Part shown: piece by piece, positions 34,257 to 42,729 of the stretch
How the letters are laid out: each line of letters starts with the position of its first letter
How positions within the stretch are numbered: the stretch's first letter is position 1
Source of the DNA: Caldalkalibacillus uzonensis
GTDB taxonomy: Bacteria; Bacillota; Bacilli; Caldalkalibacillales; Caldalkalibacillaceae
Length of the DNA: 64,000 bases
Assembly (NCBI RefSeq): GCF_030814135.1
Contig: NZ_JAUSUQ010000006.1
Coordinates: 124,001-188,000 of the forward strand
Reading direction: 5' to 3'
The notes under the pieces: generated by a model
Database searches by the model: none
Told to the model about the DNA's origin: nothing
What the model saw: only the letters and a program-made list of their open reading frames with translations
Made by a program: the position numbers and the translations under genes

Positions 34257-35795
34257 ATGACACGGGCATTGGAGGAAACGTTAAAACAACGCATTGCACA
34301 GATCGAACAGGGTGGAGAGGAGAAGTATCATCACAAAGCCAAAGAACAAAACAAACTTTTTGTTCGTGAGCGCCTCCGTCTGTTACTAGATGAAGATACA
34401 TTTGTGGAAGACGGTAAGTTTGCCAATTTTTCAGCCGGAGACCTGCCGGCTGACGGTGTTGTGACTGGTCTTGGCAAAATCAATGGCCAAACAGTGTGTG
34501 TGATGGCCAATGATTCCACGGTGAAAGCAGGTTCCTGGGGGGCCCGTACCGTTGAAAAGATTATCCGTATTCAGGAGACGGCAGAGACATTGAAAGTGCC
34601 TTTACTATATTTAGTGGATTCAGCCGGAGCCAGAATTACCGACCAGGTGGAGATGTTTCCCAACCGGCGGGGAGCGGGGCGTATTTTTTACAACCAGGTC
34701 AAGCTGTCAGGGGTTATTCCTCAAATCTGTTTGTTGTTTGGTCCCTCAGCTGCAGGAGGGGCTTATATTCCAGCGTTTTGTGACGTGGTCATTATGGTGG
34801 ATGGCAACGCCAGCATGTACCTGGGGTCTCCCCGTATGGCAGAGATGGTCATCGGGGAAAAAGTCACGCTGGAAGAGATGGGCGGGGCGCGGATGCATTG
34901 CTCTGTCAGCGGCTGCGGTGACATCTTGGCCAAAACTGAGCAAGAAGCCATTCAGCTGGCCAGGGAGTACCTCTCTTATTTTCCGGCTAACTACGAACAG
35001 CAGCCAAAACGGGAGGAAGCCAGACCACCCAATGGGGATGCGCGCCCCATCGAGGACATTGTTCCCGCCAACCAAAACGCCCCTTTTGATATGTACGAGT
35101 TGATCGATGCCCTGGTTGATGAGGGCAGCTTCTTTGAGATCAAGAAGCTTTTTGCCCCCGAGATTATTACCGGGTTGGCCCGGCTTGACGGTCATGTGGT
35201 TGGTATCGTGGCCAACCAGCCGAAGGTTAAGGGAGGTGTGCTGTTTGTTGACTCAGCTGACAAAGCGGCACGCTTCATCACCTTGTGTGATGCGTTCCAC
35301 ATCCCTCTGCTCTTTTTGGCCGATGTCCCTGGATTTATGATTGGGACGAAGGTAGAGAGAGCGGGTATCATCCGGCACGGAGCCAAAATGATTGCAGCCA
35401 TGTCCGAAGCCACGGTGCCCAAAGTGTCCGTTATTGTACGTAAAGCTTACGGCGCAGGGTTGTATGCCATGGCTGGCCCGGCATTTGAACCGGACGTGTG
35501 CATTGCCTTGCCCACGGCCCAGATAGCGGTCATGGGCCCAGAAGCTGCCGTCAATGCGGTCTACTACAACAAAATTGCCAGTATTGAGGATCCTAAACAG
35601 AGAACCCAATTTATTATGCAGAAACGGAAAGAGTATCAGGAGAACATTGATATCTACCGCCTGGCTTCGGAACTGATTGTTGATGATATTGTTCCCGGCT
35701 CAGCGTTAAGGAAATATCTGATCCGTCGTTTTGAGGCTTACAGCATCAAAGATAAACCGTTTTCCACACGCAAGCACCCTGTTTATCCAGTCTAA
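34257..35795 (+). CDS. Carboxyltransferase subunit of an acyl-CoA carboxylase (PccB/YngE type)
   Basis: Transfers the carboxyl group from biotin to an acyl-CoA. The 512-residue protein is a tandem crotonase-fold carboxyltransferase: N-half with YLVDSAGARITDQVEMFP and LLFGPSAAGGAYIPAFCD, C-half with ADVPGFMIGTKVERAGIIRHGAKM and RKAYGAGLYAMAGPAF. Full length and motif content match propionyl- or methylcrotonyl-CoA carboxylase beta chains, not the split AccA/AccD enzyme. ATG 34257 follows AAAGGGGAG. With the two upstream genes it forms a complete enzyme. The acyl specificity cannot be read from the sequence. Confidence 0.93.
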   Translation: MTRALEETLKQRIAQIEQGGEEKYHHKAKEQNKLFVRERLRLLLDEDTFVEDGKFANFSAGDLPADGVVTGLGKINGQTVCVMANDSTVKAGSWGARTVEKIIRIQETAETLKVPLLYLVDSAGARITDQVEMFPNRRGAGRIFYNQVKLSGVIPQICLLFGPSAAGGAYIPAFCDVVIMVDGNASMYLGSPRMAEMVIGEKVTLEEMGGARMHCSVSGCGDILAKTEQEAIQLAREYLSYFPANYEQQPKREEARPPNGDARPIEDIVPANQNAPFDMYELIDALVDEGSFFEIKKLFAPEIITGLARLDGHVVGIVANQPKVKGGVLFVDSADKAARFITLCDAFHIPLLFLADVPGFMIGTKVERAGIIRHGAKMIAAMSEATVPKVSVIVRKAYGAGLYAMAGPAFEPDVCIALPTAQIAVMGPEAAVNAVYYNKIASIEDPKQRTQFIMQKRKEYQENIDIYRLASELIVDDIVPGSALRKYLIRRFEAYSIKDKPFSTRKHPVYPV

Positions 35796-35843
35796 ACCCT
35801 GTTTCACTTTATTTGTTAGACAGCCAAATCAGACATAACAGGA

Positions 35844-35886
35844 GCTGCCCCAAGGAGTGATAGGCTCTTTCGGGGCAGCCCTTTTC
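35844..35886 (+). terminator. Terminator after the carboxylase genes
   Basis: GCTGCCCC (35844-35851) pairs with GGGGCAGC (35872-35879), then CCTTTT. Confidence 0.75.
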
Positions 35887-35917
35887 AATGACGTGAAGTT
35901 AAGCTTACCTGTACAAC

Positions 35918-36574
35918 TTAAAGCAAAATCTCAATCTCACTTTCTTGTTTCAAGCGTTCAACCAATTCTTGCCTCAATTCACCTTCTTTTTGCCATCTCA
36001 GCTGCTCTCTTATCATCTGCTTTGTTTCCTCATCTGCTTCCTCACCGGTCTCTTCTTCGTATGACAGATAGGCTTCCTGCTGCTCTTCTTCACTTAATTC
36101 AATCTCACCAATCTGATCATCTAAATATTGAGTGATCACCAGTTCATTGGCCAGCTCTTCCCGCAGGTCCTCCATGCTAAAACCGAGGCTGTCCAAGATT
36201 TCCTGCAACTCCTCTTCACTTGCAAACTGGGCTTTAATATCGGCTAAGGCTTCGTCCACTTGTTCCGGGTCGGCTGTGTAGCCCTCACTTTGGGCGGCCT
36301 GTAATAAAACCTGCTGTTCAATCAGGCCGTTCAGCACCTCTTCCTTCAACTGTTCTAGCATAGCCTGTCCTTCCTCGCCTTCAAAATCAATCCCGAACTG
36401 GGCATAGGACATCTTTATCTGTTCGAGATGGGCATCCAGTTGCTCTTGACTGATCTCAGTGCCGTTAACAATGGCAACGGACGGGCTTTCATCAGCAGTC
36501 TCTTGTTGATTTCCGCAGGCAATCAGTGTCAGCATCAACACACCCAACAGGAAAGCCACAAGCGTCTTTTTCAT
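35918..36574 (-). CDS. SurA N-domain-like lipoprotein
   Basis: A 218-residue exported lipoprotein with the start MKKTLVAFLLGVLMLTLIAC, whose lipobox cysteine is residue 20. The mature part has the SurA/PrsA-type segment VAIVNGTEISQEQLDAHLEQ, followed by a helical, strongly acidic chaperone-like region. No parvulin isomerase domain is visible, so a chaperone rather than isomerase role is likely. ATG 36574 has GGAGG upstream; further upstream in-frame starts are rejected because the signal peptide begins here. It is monocistronic and divergent from panE. Comparable proteins in Bacillus are uncharacterised. Confidence 0.85.
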   Translation of the reverse strand: MKKTLVAFLLGVLMLTLIACGNQQETADESPSVAIVNGTEISQEQLDAHLEQIKMSYAQFGIDFEGEEGQAMLEQLKEEVLNGLIEQQVLLQAAQSEGYTADPEQVDEALADIKAQFASEEELQEILDSLGFSMEDLREELANELVITQYLDDQIGEIELSEEEQQEAYLSYEEETGEEADEETKQMIREQLRWQKEGELRQELVERLKQESEIEILL

Positions 36575-36615
36575 GATAACATCCTCCAAACTTTAAAAAA
36601 TACATCATTTGCCTT

Positions 36616-36628
36616 ACAATGGCATTGT
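36616..36628. promoter_or_regulatory. Palindrome in the divergent lipoprotein-panE region
   Basis: ACAATG and CATTGT are perfect inverted arms around a single G, flanked by TGCC and GGCA. It lies about 45 bases from the lipoprotein start and may be an operator; no known consensus is recognised. Confidence 0.3.
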
Positions 36629-36714
36629 GGCAAGTTTAACATACAAAAGCTTTGCTGTAAATGGTGCCCACCTTGAATGGGGCCCTGACACGATACGCAT
36701 TGGGGTGAACATCT

Positions 36715-37674
36715 GTGCATGTATTAGTCATTGGCGGGGGAGCCATGGGTATGTTGTTTGGCGGTTATACATGGCTGGCCGGAAGCTGCCGGCTGACCAT
36801 ATTAACACGCCGTTCAGCACAGGCCCGTACGATGCGGGAGAAGGGATTCAGTCTCAGGCTCCCTGATGGAGATGTGCTTGAGGCCAAACCCCACGTTCTG
36901 GCCAGCCAAGAAGGGGACTTTTTATCTTCCCAGCCAGACTTAATCCTGGTGACTGTTAAACAGACGCAACTGAAGCCGGTATTAGAGTGGATCAAATCGC
37001 ATATTGCAGCCAGCAGGCCGCTCTTGTTTATCATGAACGGATTGGGTCATCATGAGCACATAGAGCGGACACTTCCCCATCGTCAGGTATATTACGGTGT
37101 CACACAGTGCGGTGCAACCAAAATAGGAGATACGGCAGCGGAAGTGAGGGGGAAAGGGGTGACCATGATAGGCACTCCCTACGGCTGTGAATCAGAGCCT
37201 TCTGTTGCCCTTTCCCAGTGGATGAAGCATATCACACCTTATCTTGCCATAGAGTGGTCCGACCGGATTGAACAGGCCATGTGGAAGAAAGCGGTGATCA
37301 ATGCCTGTATTAATCCCCTGACAGCTTTGTTTCAAGTGCCTAATGGAGAGCTCGTTAAGCGCTCCAGCCTGACCAAGTTGATGAGGCAATTATATGCTGA
37401 GCTTGTGCCGCTGGTTGAAACCGTTTGGGAGCAGGAAAACAATTTTATCTTAGCAGGAGGAGGGTTGTGGGAGGAGATTGTCGCTGTCTGCACTAAAACA
37501 GCAAGCAATCACTCCTCCATGTGGCAAGATATCCAGCGTGGCCGGCGCACCGAAATTGAAGCTTTGAACGGATATTTTGTAACTAAAGCAGTCCGGTACA
37601 ACATGGATTTGCCTGTACACCGCTTTATCAGTCAGGCTATTCATGTATTGGAGGAAAAGAACAAACAATTGTGA
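36715..37674 (+). CDS. panE: 2-dehydropantoate 2-reductase (YlbQ/PanE)
   Basis: NADPH-dependent reduction of ketopantoate to pantoate in coenzyme A synthesis. The Rossmann N-terminus has VLVIGGGAMGMLFGG, then ILVTVKQTQL and LFIMNGLGHHE. The C-terminal helical domain has KKAVINACINPLTALF with the catalytic lysine region, and NHSSMWQDIQRGRRTEIEALNG. Length 319. The start is GTG 36715, seven bases after GGGGTG. It corresponds to YlbQ, at the end of the B. subtilis ylb cluster, followed as there by bshC. Confidence 0.92.
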   Translation: MHVLVIGGGAMGMLFGGYTWLAGSCRLTILTRRSAQARTMREKGFSLRLPDGDVLEAKPHVLASQEGDFLSSQPDLILVTVKQTQLKPVLEWIKSHIAASRPLLFIMNGLGHHEHIERTLPHRQVYYGVTQCGATKIGDTAAEVRGKGVTMIGTPYGCESEPSVALSQWMKHITPYLAIEWSDRIEQAMWKKAVINACINPLTALFQVPNGELVKRSSLTKLMRQLYAELVPLVETVWEQENNFILAGGGLWEEIVAVCTKTASNHSSMWQDIQRGRRTEIEALNGYFVTKAVRYNMDLPVHRFISQAIHVLEEKNKQL

Positions 37675-37691
37675 CGAAAGGTGAATCGTGA

Positions 37692-39335
37692 ATGAACTTT
37701 ACAGTACAGGAACAGGATGTTCCACAACTGAATGCTTTTGCTGATGATTACGTTCATCAGCATGATGAAGCGCTTGCCTTTTTTCATTACGCTCCCTTTA
37801 ATCAGGAGAGTTACCACCGCCGTTATGAGGAGTTGAGAGGACGCACTTTTCCCCGGAGGCCCTTGGCTCACGTGATTCGTGCCCAACTGGCGCACTGGGA
37901 GCTCTCAACAGCCCAACAGGAGCGGTTGGAACACTTGCAGCGGGAAGAAAGTGTGGTTGTCATTGGCGGGCAGCAGGCCGGTCTCTTAACCGGGCCGTTG
38001 TATACGCTCTATAAAGCGATCACGATATTAAAAGTGGCTGCTGAGCAGGAAGCAAGATTGGGTGTTCCTGTCATCCCCGTTTTCTGGATCGCAGGGGAGG
38101 ACCATGATTTTCAGGAGATCAATCATCTCTTCGTGCCCAGGACAAAAGGAACCGGCCTGGAGAAGCTGGTGCTGAATGAGCCCGAGGAACAAATGAAACG
38201 CTCCATAGCCCACCGGACGTTTTCCTGCAGGGAGGTGGGGGCTTGGGTAGAGCAGGTTTTTGAGCAAATGCCGCAGACAGAGTTTACCGACAAGGTGCGT
38301 CAACTGATTATGGACACTTTGGAGAAGGCTGGTTCCTACACCGATTTTTTTGCCGGCCTGATGCATTACCTCTTTTCACGGTACGGTCTGTTGTTTGTTA
38401 ATTCTGCCGACCCAGGGTTGCGCAGGCTGGAATCTGCGGTCTTTGAAACGATTATCACCCATTATGATGTCATTGACAGCGATGTGCGCAGGCAGACCGC
38501 CCGTATGGAATCCAAAGGCTATGCTCCTCAAGTCACATTGGGCCAGTATCCGGCACTTTTGTTTATCTACGAGAATGGACAGCGGCTGCTGTTAGAAAAG
38601 AAAGGAGGATACTTTCAGACCAAAGACGGCCAATTTACCTATTCTGAAGCAGAGTTGTTGCAACTGGCTCAAGAAGAGCCGTGGCGCCTCAGCAATAATG
38701 TCATTACCCGCCCCTTTATGCAGGAATCTCTGTTTCCCACTCTTTCTTTTGTGGCCGGACCGGGTGAGGTTGCTTATTGGGCATTGTACGGGACCTATTT
38801 TGAGCGGTTAAATCTGAAGTTGCCGGTTATTATGCCCCGGTTAAACCTGACGATCATCGAGCCCCACATCGGCAATATTTTGGAGAAGCACCATATTGAC
38901 ATACAGACTGTATTTGGCTCGTTTGATTCCTTCAGAGAACAATGGCTGGCCGAACAAGATGAACTGCAGCTGGAGGAAAGTTTTGCCCGTGTCCGACAGG
39001 AAGTGGAACGCTTGTACCAGCCTTTAATCGAGAAAGTTGCCCGGATCAATAAAGGAATGGAACAATTGGGACGCAAAAATCTGGACAAAGTGCTGGAGCA
39101 GGTGGACTACTTGCATAAGCGCAGCAGCTCTGCTTTTCGTGCCCAGCATGAAGCGGCTATGAGACAGTTCGACAAGGTAGAACAGGCCCTTTATCCCGAG
39201 GGGCAACTGCAGGAGCGGGTGTACCATCCTTTTTATTTTTTCAACAAGCATGGTTTACAGTTGCTGGAAGGTCTGATGCGTCAATCATTTGTCATGAACG
39301 GGAAACATAAGTTAGTATATTTACATGTGGATTAA
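37692..39335 (+). CDS. bshC: Bacillithiol synthase (cysteine-adding enzyme)
   Basis: BshC adds cysteine to glucosaminyl-malate to complete bacillithiol, the main low-molecular-weight thiol of Bacillales. The 547-residue sequence has the nucleotide-binding-like core VVVIGGQQAGLLTGPLYTLY, VPVFWIAGEDHDFQEINHLF and NNVITRPFMQESLFPTLSFVAGPGEVAYW split across the middle. A C-terminal coiled coil ends LEGLMRQSF. ATG 37692 follows AAAGGTGA. It starts 17 bases after panE and is probably co-transcribed. Presence of bshC itself supports a Bacillales origin. Confidence 0.95.
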   Translation: MNFTVQEQDVPQLNAFADDYVHQHDEALAFFHYAPFNQESYHRRYEELRGRTFPRRPLAHVIRAQLAHWELSTAQQERLEHLQREESVVVIGGQQAGLLTGPLYTLYKAITILKVAAEQEARLGVPVIPVFWIAGEDHDFQEINHLFVPRTKGTGLEKLVLNEPEEQMKRSIAHRTFSCREVGAWVEQVFEQMPQTEFTDKVRQLIMDTLEKAGSYTDFFAGLMHYLFSRYGLLFVNSADPGLRRLESAVFETIITHYDVIDSDVRRQTARMESKGYAPQVTLGQYPALLFIYENGQRLLLEKKGGYFQTKDGQFTYSEAELLQLAQEEPWRLSNNVITRPFMQESLFPTLSFVAGPGEVAYWALYGTYFERLNLKLPVIMPRLNLTIIEPHIGNILEKHHIDIQTVFGSFDSFREQWLAEQDELQLEESFARVRQEVERLYQPLIEKVARINKGMEQLGRKNLDKVLEQVDYLHKRSSSAFRAQHEAAMRQFDKVEQALYPEGQLQERVYHPFYFFNKHGLQLLEGLMRQSFVMNGKHKLVYLHVD

Positions 39336-39374
39336 TTTAACTGGATTAATTTGACGTCAGAAAGGAGCAAAACG

Positions 39375-40640
39375 ATGAATGCCCGTGAAACGAGCATGAT
39401 TCAAGATTTGAGCCTGTCCTCTGAAGGTCATTTGAAAATTGACTGGGTTAAAGCACATATGCCGGTTTTAAACCGTATTCGGGAGCGCTTTGAACAGGAA
39501 AAACCGTTTGCCGGGCTGAAGGTGGCCATTTCTCTCCACTTGGAGGCCAAAACGGCTTATCTGGCTAAAGTGATTCAGGCCGGAGGCGCTCAGGTAACGA
39601 TTACCGGAAGCAATCCGTTATCCACGCAGGATGACATTTGTGCCGCTTTAGTGGAAGACAATATCCAAGTTTTTGCCCGCTACAACCCTGAGCCGGAGGA
39701 GTATAAGCAGCACTTGATCAAAACCTTGGAAACTAAGCCTGATCTGTTGATCGATGACGGCGGTGACCTGGTCACCATTCTGCATGAAGAGCGTCCAGAC
39801 CTCCTGGAGCAGATTCGCGGCGGAGCAGAGGAGACCACCACCGGCATCTTGCGCCTCAAAGCACTGGCCAAAGAAGGCAAGTTGAAGTTACCCATGATGG
39901 CCGTTAATGATGCCTACTGCAAGTACCTGTTTGATAACCGCTACGGTACCGGTCAGTCAGTGTGGGATGGCATTAACCGCACCACCAATCTGGTCGTGTC
40001 CGGCAAAACAGTGGTTGTCATTGGTTACGGCTGGTGCGGCAAAGGTGTGGCGATGCGGGCCAAAGGTCTGGGGGCCAAAGTGATTGTCACCGAAGTGGAT
40101 CCAATTAAAGCGATCGAAGCCTACATGGACGGGTTTGAAGTGATGTCCATGGATCAAGCCGCGGAACACGGCGATTATTTTGTCACTGTGACAGGCAACA
40201 AGGATTGTATCCGCAAGAGCCATTACGAAAAAATGAAAAATGGGGCCATCTTAGCCAATGCCGGCCACTTTGACGTAGAAATTAACTTGAAAGAGCTGGA
40301 GGCCCTGGCCCAATCCAAACGGGTAGTACGCAAAAATATTGAAGAATATCAGCTGGCTGGGGGCAAGAAGATCTATGTGCTGGCTGAAGGACGCCTGGTC
40401 AACCTGGCTGCCGGGGACGGCCATCCGGCTGAAATTATGGACATGACTTTTGCCTTGCAAGCTTTGGCCTTGGAATATATTAATCAACATCACGGTCAAT
40501 TAGAAAAAAAAGTGCATAAAGTACCCTATGATCTTGATCAACAAGTGGCCGCCTATAAACTTGAGGCATTGGGGATCACCATCGACCACTTAAGCGAGGG
40601 GCAGAAAGCCTATTTGGAATCCTGGCTTGAATCCAAGTAA
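39375..40640 (+). CDS. ahcY: Adenosylhomocysteinase
   Basis: Hydrolyses S-adenosylhomocysteine to homocysteine and adenosine with bound NAD, recycling the product of SAM-dependent methyltransferases. The 421-residue protein shows the substrate region LHLEAKTAYLAKVIQAGG, EETTTGILRLKAL, the NAD-binding VVVIGYGWCGKGVAMRAKGLGA split at GYGWCGKG, and the C-terminal SEGQKAYLESW. The length fits the compact archaeal/Thermotoga-type enzyme. ATG 39375 follows AAAGGAG. B. subtilis lacks this gene and uses the MtnN/LuxS route, so its place between bshC and mraZ is an insertion relative to that genome. Confidence 0.94.
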   Translation: MNARETSMIQDLSLSSEGHLKIDWVKAHMPVLNRIRERFEQEKPFAGLKVAISLHLEAKTAYLAKVIQAGGAQVTITGSNPLSTQDDICAALVEDNIQVFARYNPEPEEYKQHLIKTLETKPDLLIDDGGDLVTILHEERPDLLEQIRGGAEETTTGILRLKALAKEGKLKLPMMAVNDAYCKYLFDNRYGTGQSVWDGINRTTNLVVSGKTVVVIGYGWCGKGVAMRAKGLGAKVIVTEVDPIKAIEAYMDGFEVMSMDQAAEHGDYFVTVTGNKDCIRKSHYEKMKNGAILANAGHFDVEINLKELEALAQSKRVVRKNIEEYQLAGGKKIYVLAEGRLVNLAAGDGHPAEIMDMTFALQALALEYINQHHGQLEKKVHKVPYDLDQQVAAYKLEALGITIDHLSEGQKAYLESWLESK

Positions 40641-40701
40641 CTTTGTAGTTTAACTTCTTCCAGACCGGAAGTGCTGTTATAAAATACCAAACTATTTTTT
40701 T

Positions 40702-40735
40702 AAAAAATCCTGCTCAACAAGCAGGATTTTTTTTT
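40702..40735 (+). terminator. Terminator after ahcY
   Basis: AAAAATCCTGCT pairs with AGCAGGATTTTT around a five-base loop, with nine T at the end. It separates ahcY from the dcw cluster. Confidence 0.93.
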
Positions 40736-40755
40736 GTGGGGGAGAATAGATAATT

Positions 40756-40805
40756 AAGTGGTGGAAAGTGGGGGGAAGTGGTGGAAAACGGGGGAGAAGT
40801 GGTGA
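40756..40805 (+). promoter_or_regulatory. Direct-repeat array, candidate MraZ operator
   Basis: AAGTGGTGG begins at 40756 and 40776, and AAGTGGTGA at 40797, with period 20-21. GTGGGGGG and ACGGGGG lie between the copies. G-rich direct repeats just upstream of mraZ are the known binding sites of MraZ, which controls its own operon. The last repeat also overlaps the mraZ ribosome binding region. Confidence 0.75.
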
Positions 40806-40811
40806 TGCCTT

Positions 40812-41243
40812 GTGTTCCTGGGTGAATACCAACACGCCATAGACAATAAAGGAAGACTGATTATACCTGCTAAGTTTCGGGACAGCCTGGGAACATCGTT
40901 TATTGTTACCAGGGGTTTGGACAAATGTTTGTTTGTTTATCCCCTTTCCGAATGGAAGCAGATTGAGGAAAAACTGAAATCTCTCCCCTTTACCCGATCG
41001 GATGCCCGTGCGTTCACCCGCTTCTTCTTCTCAGGTGCGACAGAATGTGAACTGGATAAGCAAGGCAGGGTCAATATCCCGCCCAATTTGCGTGAGTACG
41101 CCCAGCTGGAAAAAGATTGCGTGGTCATTGGTGTCAGCAGCCGGGTGGAGATTTGGAGCAAAGGGGTTTGGGAAGACTATTATGCAGCATCAGAAGAATC
41201 ATTTGCTGAAATAGCCGAAAAAATCGTGGACTTTGATCTGTAA
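40812..41243 (+). CDS. mraZ: Transcriptional regulator MraZ
   Basis: MraZ is an AbrB-like, ring-forming DNA-binding protein that regulates the dcw cluster. The protein has two related halves, each with a MraZ motif: [26 protein letters not shown] and [19 protein letters not shown], shown in part here. Length 143 is standard. The start is GTG 40812, reading FLGEYQH, which aligns with the family start. The repeat array upstream suggests autoregulation. rsmH follows after 13 bases. Confidence 0.95.
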   Translation: MFLGEYQHAIDNKGRLIIPAKFRDSLGTSFIVTRGLDKCLFVYPLSEWKQIEEKLKSLPFTRSDARAFTRFFFSGATECELDKQGRVNIPPNLREYAQLEKDCVVIGVSSRVEIWSKGVWEDYYAASEESFAEIAEKIVDFDL

Positions 41244-41256
41244 TGGAGGCAGCCAG

Positions 41257-42189
41257 ATGTTTGAACATGTTACTGTCCTGAGAGAACAAGCAGTGAACGG
41301 CCTTAATATTAAACCTGATGGCACGTATGTGGACTGTACCTTGGGAGGGGCTGGCCATAGCCAGCTGATTGCCAGCTTCCTCGGCCCAAATGGCCGGCTG
41401 ATCGGCATAGACCAGGACAGCCACGCCTTGGAATATGCCCGCCAGCGGCTGGCAGCTTATGATATATCCCTGGTGCTTGTCCAGCGTAATTTCCGCCATT
41501 TGGCTGAGATTCTGGATGAAGTGGGAGCATCGCAAGTAGACGGTGTGTTGTATGATTTAGGTGTTTCCTCCCCCCAGCTTGATCAGGCCGACAGGGGCTT
41601 CAGCTATATGCATGACGCCCCGCTGGACATGAGAATGGACCAGCGGCAACGTTTAACGGCATATGATGTGGTCAACTTGTGGAGTGAGGAACAACTGGCT
41701 GATGTGATCTACCGCTATGGTGAGGAACGTTTTTCCAGACGGATTGCCCGCCGGATTGTAGAGCAGAGACAGCACAAACCCATTGAAACCACGGGAGAAC
41801 TGGTAGAGGTGATCAAACAGAGCATTCCTCCCAAAGCGCGGCAAAACGGCCCCCATCCGGCTAAGCGTACCTTTCAGGCTATCCGCATAGCGGTTAATGA
41901 TGAACTGGATGCCTTTCAGGATTCACTTTTCCAGGCGGTTGAATGCTTAAACAAAGGGGGCAGGGTGGCGGTCATCACCTTCCATTCTCTAGAAGATCGG
42001 ATTTGCAAACAAGTGTTTCGTCAGCAAAGTCAAGGATGCACTTGTCCACCCGGTTTGCCCCAATGTGTATGTGGTCAAACGCCTTCGCTCAAGATTGTGA
42101 CCAAGAAACCGATTGTGCCTAGTATTGAAGAAGTGGAGCAAAATCCGAGGGCGCGTTCAGCCAAATTACGAATTGCGGAGAAAATTTAA
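41257..42189 (+). CDS. rsmH: 16S rRNA (cytosine(1402)-N4)-methyltransferase
   Basis: RsmH methylates N4 of C1402 in the ribosomal P site. It has the SAM-binding segment [43 protein letters not shown], and the C-terminal [16 protein letters not shown]. The 310-residue length is typical. ATG 41257 follows TGGAGGC. A cluster of cysteines near the end ([14 protein letters not shown]) is family typical. Second gene of the dcw cluster. Confidence 0.96.
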   Translation: MFEHVTVLREQAVNGLNIKPDGTYVDCTLGGAGHSQLIASFLGPNGRLIGIDQDSHALEYARQRLAAYDISLVLVQRNFRHLAEILDEVGASQVDGVLYDLGVSSPQLDQADRGFSYMHDAPLDMRMDQRQRLTAYDVVNLWSEEQLADVIYRYGEERFSRRIARRIVEQRQHKPIETTGELVEVIKQSIPPKARQNGPHPAKRTFQAIRIAVNDELDAFQDSLFQAVECLNKGGRVAVITFHSLEDRICKQVFRQQSQGCTCPPGLPQCVCGQTPSLKIVTKKPIVPSIEEVEQNPRARSAKLRIAEKI

Positions 42190-42241
42190 CTTTAGCAGTC
42201 AATATAACACAAGAATCTGGAAACATAAGGAGGATAGGCTT

Positions 42242-42661
42242 ATGTATCAATATGGCAATGTAGCGGTTAAGTATCAGAATGAAAATCGGAACAGACGTCT
42301 GAACAACCAACAGAAACAGCAGGAACCAAAACAAACATCCCATCATCAATCTAAAACAAAAGGACAATCCCTGTTGGCTAGCCGGGAAAAGATGTTATCT
42401 GTTTTTGCTGTATTGATTGTCATCGCAACCTTAAGCCTGTTAATGGCCAGGGGGGCTATGCTCTCGGAAATGAATTATGAGCTTCAAGCTTTGGAAAGAG
42501 AACTGGAAAAATTGGAAGAAACCAATGCCAAATTAGAAGTTGAAGTGATCCAGCTTAGTTCACCGGAACGCATCTTGGCCATTGCTCAAAATGAGCTGGG
42601 TATGAGCATGCAGGAACGCACAGTCAAAATTTTATCCAAGTCCCGGGAAGGGGATGAGTAA
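42242..42661 (+). CDS. ftsL: Cell division protein FtsL
   Basis: FtsL is a bitopic divisome protein that forms a complex with DivIC and DivIB and activates septal peptidoglycan synthesis. The 139-residue protein has a glutamine- and lysine-rich cytoplasmic tail, one membrane span (MLSVFAVLIVIATLSLLMA) and an extracellular coiled coil (YELQALERELEKLEETNAKL) ending at ERILAIAQNELGM. ATG 42242 is five or six bases after AAGGAGGAT. A longer frame overlapping rsmH is rejected. The position between rsmH and pbpB supports the call in this fast-evolving family. Confidence 0.93.
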   Translation: MYQYGNVAVKYQNENRNRRLNNQQKQQEPKQTSHHQSKTKGQSLLASREKMLSVFAVLIVIATLSLLMARGAMLSEMNYELQALERELEKLEETNAKLEVEVIQLSSPERILAIAQNELGMSMQERTVKILSKSREGDE

Positions 42662-42729
42662 TCACAGGCTGGCAGTTTGCTATTCCTAGGATACAAGTCT
42701 TCTGTTGAGCATTGTTGACAAAGCGGGGG

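Noticed and set aside
34738-35609. Long overlapping frames on both strands inside the carboxyltransferase gene
   Set aside because: They are shadows of a gene with complete family motifs; none has a ribosome site or recognisable protein features.
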